From positions 1 to 5,064 of the forward strand of contig JAQGMD010000373.1 of assembly GCA_028292565.1 (NCBI GenBank): DNA of 5,064 nucleotides, given 5' to 3'. The notes beneath the pieces were generated by a model. The model made no database searches, was not told the origin of the DNA, and worked only from the letters and a program-made list of their open reading frames with translations. The stretch is from Burkholderia sp. Its GTDB lineage: Bacteria; Pseudomonadota; Gammaproteobacteria; Burkholderiales; Burkholderiaceae. Within the stretch, counting starts at the first letter, position 1, and every line of letters starts with the position of its first letter. Shown piece by piece: positions 3,919 through 5,064 of this stretch. A program made the translations under genes and the position numbers.

Positions 3919-5064
3919 ATGACTAAAATTTTTTCGCCGATCCCAAACGGATATACGCAGCACGGTCTGGGCGGACAATCCGAACCGGCGCCGGCCAACA
4001 AAACTCGGGCATTGGGCTTGGAGGAAAGATTTCCGTTCCGGACGTCTCTACCGGACAACGGGCGTGATGCAAACCGCACGGTGGGGCCCGCGCTTACACA
4101 CCACCGGCGCGGTAGCAGGGAGTACCTATTGGCGCGGCTCGATTCACTGAAGCGTCCGCCGACGCCGAACACTTCGCCTGCCTTTCCTTCACAAAGTCCT
4201 GGCAATGGCTACCCGCAACTCGACCGCCGCGACTCTGGCTACGGCTCTGGCTACGGCTCTGGCTACGGCTCTGGCGCTGCCTCCCCCCTGTCGCCTCATC
4301 CAGCGCACCATCTGATGACGCCGCCGCCGCTGAAGCCTAAGCCACCGCAATATATGATGACGCCGCCGCCGCTGAAGCCTAAGCCGCCGCAATATATGAT
4401 GACGCCGCCGCCGCTGGAGCCTAAGCCACCGCAATATATCGGGGCGCCGCTGCAGCCTCAGTCACCGCAATATATGATGGCACCGTCACCATCGCTGCTA
4501 GCCATTTACGGGTTACCTGGCGCCCCTTCAACACCGTTGCTGTTCCGGGGCGGCAGGCTTGGTGCGCCGCCACCGCCTCCTCCGTGGATATCGACTCCCG
4601 GGGTGCCCGTTGGCGCTCCAAAACCGCTGCTGTCCCCGCGCGGCGGGTATGTCGCTTCGCTTCCGCCGAGACCGACTTACGAGTTGCCCGTCGGCCCTTC
4701 AACATGGCTCACGTCCCCTGGCAGCAGGTATGGCGCAATTGTGCCGCCTGTGCCACCCATTGTGCCGCCTAAGCTACCCATTGTGCCGGAGCAAGGGCCG
4801 CCGCATCTGTTGGCGCCATCCTTAAAGCCTAAGCCTCCGGAATATCGGCCTACGCCGGAAATTCAAATGCAGAAACCGACTCGGCCGCAAGTTCATCCGT
4901 TCCTGGCGGAACAGCCGTATATTCCGCCATCTCTCAGGCCAGGATTTCAGCCGCAAAATCCGGTGTCAATACGTGCTCTGTCATCGGGTTCGCAGCAGCC
5001 GGAACTTCAAATGCGGAAACCAACTCGGCCAGCTCAAAAGGTCCTTGCGGAAAACGCTGCGCCG
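3919..5064 (+). CDS. Proline-rich repetitive protein with PPxY motifs (runs off window)
   Basis: The frame is open for 382 codons from ATG 3919 to the last base, so the C-terminus is unseen. Residues 1-94 (MTKIFSPIPNGYTQHGLGGQ onward) are polar with no signal peptide. Residues 106-119 are three Ser-Gly-Tyr-Gly units plus Ser-Gly. Residues 133-186 are three near-identical 14-residue repeats MTPPPLKPKPPQYM and a degenerate fourth. Residues 199-283 are about three diverged 27-30-residue repeats; one contains APPPPPPW (216-223). KPTRP-containing repeats occur at 315-323 and 363-371. Four PPxY motifs are present: PPQY at 142-145, 156-159 and 170-173, and PPEY at 306-309. PPxY binds WW domains, and polyproline can bind profilin, SH3 or EVH1 domains, all chiefly eukaryotic partners. 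This suggests, without proof, a host-directed effector; a surface or structural protein is the alternative. No enzyme domain or membrane segment is visible so far. The neighbouring minus-strand gene is divergent, so this gene needs its own promoter. Confidence 0.85.
   Translation, partial: MTKIFSPIPNGYTQHGLGGQSEPAPANKTRALGLEERFPFRTSLPDNGRDANRTVGPALTHHRRGSREYLLARLDSLKRPPTPNTSPAFPSQSPGNGYPQLDRRDSGYGSGYGSGYGSGAASPLSPHPAHHLMTPPPLKPKPPQYMMTPPPLKPKPPQYMMTPPPLEPKPPQYIGAPLQPQSPQYMMAPSPSLLAIYGLPGAPSTPLLFRGGRLGAPPPPPPWISTPGVPVGAPKPLLSPRGGYVASLPPRPTYELPVGPSTWLTSPGSRYGAIVPPVPPIVPPKLPIVPEQGPPHLLAPSLKPKPPEYRPTPEIQMQKPTRPQVHPFLAEQPYIPPSLRPGFQPQNPVSIRALSSGSQQPELQMRKPTRPAQKVLAENAAP
4234..4275 (+). repeat. 12-base tandem repeat encoding Ser-Gly-Tyr-Gly
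   Basis: Unit tctggctacggc occurs three times exactly and is followed by tctggc. It lies in frame in the proline-rich gene (residues 106-119). Exact identity points to recent slippage, and copy number may vary between strains without breaking the frame. Confidence 0.95.
4315..4476 (+). repeat. 42-base tandem repeat encoding PPxY units
   Basis: Units at 4315-4356, 4357-4398 and 4399-4440 differ from unit 1 by only one or two bases. A fourth shortened copy (4441-4476) is diverged and reads SPQY instead of PPQY. The period is 14 codons, so expansion keeps the frame. A partial older copy (cac cat ctg before 4315, compared with caa tat atg) may precede it. Confidence 0.95.
4513..4767 (+). repeat. 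Degenerate 81-90-base repeats in the proline-rich gene
   Basis: At protein level three segments align: LPGAPSTPLLFRGGRLGAPP (from residue 199), VPVGAPKPLLSPRGGYVASL (from 229) and LPVGPSTWLTSPGSRYGAIV (from 256), each followed by a Pro-rich linker. The shared pattern is [LV]P-x-G-[AP]-x-x-x-L-x-[SF]-x-[RG]-G-x-[YL], with starts 30 and 27 residues apart. The divergence shows these are older than the 42-base units. Confidence 0.6.
4858..5064 (+). repeat. KPTRP-containing repeat, period 144 bases
   Basis: Residues 314-331 (EIQMQKPTRPQVHPFLAE) and 362-378 (ELQMRKPTRPAQKVLAE) are copies whose QMxKPTRP cores are 48 residues apart. The second copy is cut by the window edge, so further copies may follow beyond 5064. 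Confidence 0.7.

Noticed and set aside
3740..3922. 60-codon plus frame whose stop overlaps the ATG of the proline-rich gene (ATGA), suggesting translational coupling.
   Set aside because: It has no ribosome binding site and an Arg/His/Pro-rich composition, and the downstream gene has its own good site. The overlap is probably chance.
4189..4705. Minus-strand frames with Arg-rich repeats such as RLQRRRRHHILR.
   Set aside because: They are the reverse complement of the CCG/CAA/TAT-rich tandem repeat in the proline-rich gene; the repeat periodicity explains both strands and there is no ribosome binding site.

Overview
The window looks like an accessory, IS-scarred region of a GC-rich betaproteobacterium, most likely of the Burkholderia lineage. 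The grounds are codon use, the IS3- and IS6-type remnants, a betaproteobacterial-style spermidine-synthase-like protein and a DUF6745-type protein. A host-associated member such as the endofungal genus Mycetohabitans would fit, but that placement is inference and rests on no marker gene.

Layout. Positions 1-127 are the right end of an IS3-family element (OrfB C-terminus plus terminal repeat). It is inserted in the 3' part of an IS6-family transposase gene (128-301). A minus-strand gene (275-1279) for a SpeE-like methyltransferase-fold protein converges on this IS junk and overlaps its last codons. Positions 1280-1689 hold no secure gene; a short minus-strand stretch (1288-1415) may be a coding relic. 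Two plus-strand genes then form a probable two-gene operon: a 378-residue tryptophan-rich protein with a C-terminal DUF6745-like region (1690-2826) and, 25 bases later, a 145-residue protein of unknown function (2852-3289).

The stretch 3290-3918 is not empty. On the minus strand it carries what looks like a decayed gene with a good ribosome binding site and a start at 3655. It breaks by one frameshift near 3570-3592 and then reads on in another frame toward gene 2852-3289. A divergent intergenic region (3656-3918) separates it from the most interesting gene, which starts at 3919 and is still open at the last base of the window. This gene encodes at least 382 residues of a proline-rich, repetitive protein with Gly-Tyr-Gly-Ser repeats, nearly identical 14-residue repeats that each carry a PPxY motif, a six-proline run and further degenerate repeats.

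Working together (inference): the proteins from 1690, 2852 and 3919, and the decayed minus-strand gene, have no visible Sec signal or membrane segment. They have similar strong ribosome binding sites, and all except the 1690 protein have polar, Ser/Thr/Asn/Pro-containing N-termini. This is the pattern of a cluster of host-directed or otherwise specialised accessory proteins. PPxY motifs bind WW domains, which are eukaryotic (for example Nedd4/Rsp5 ubiquitin ligases), so the 3919 product is a candidate effector. No secretion machinery or hrp-type promoter box was found in the window to confirm this.
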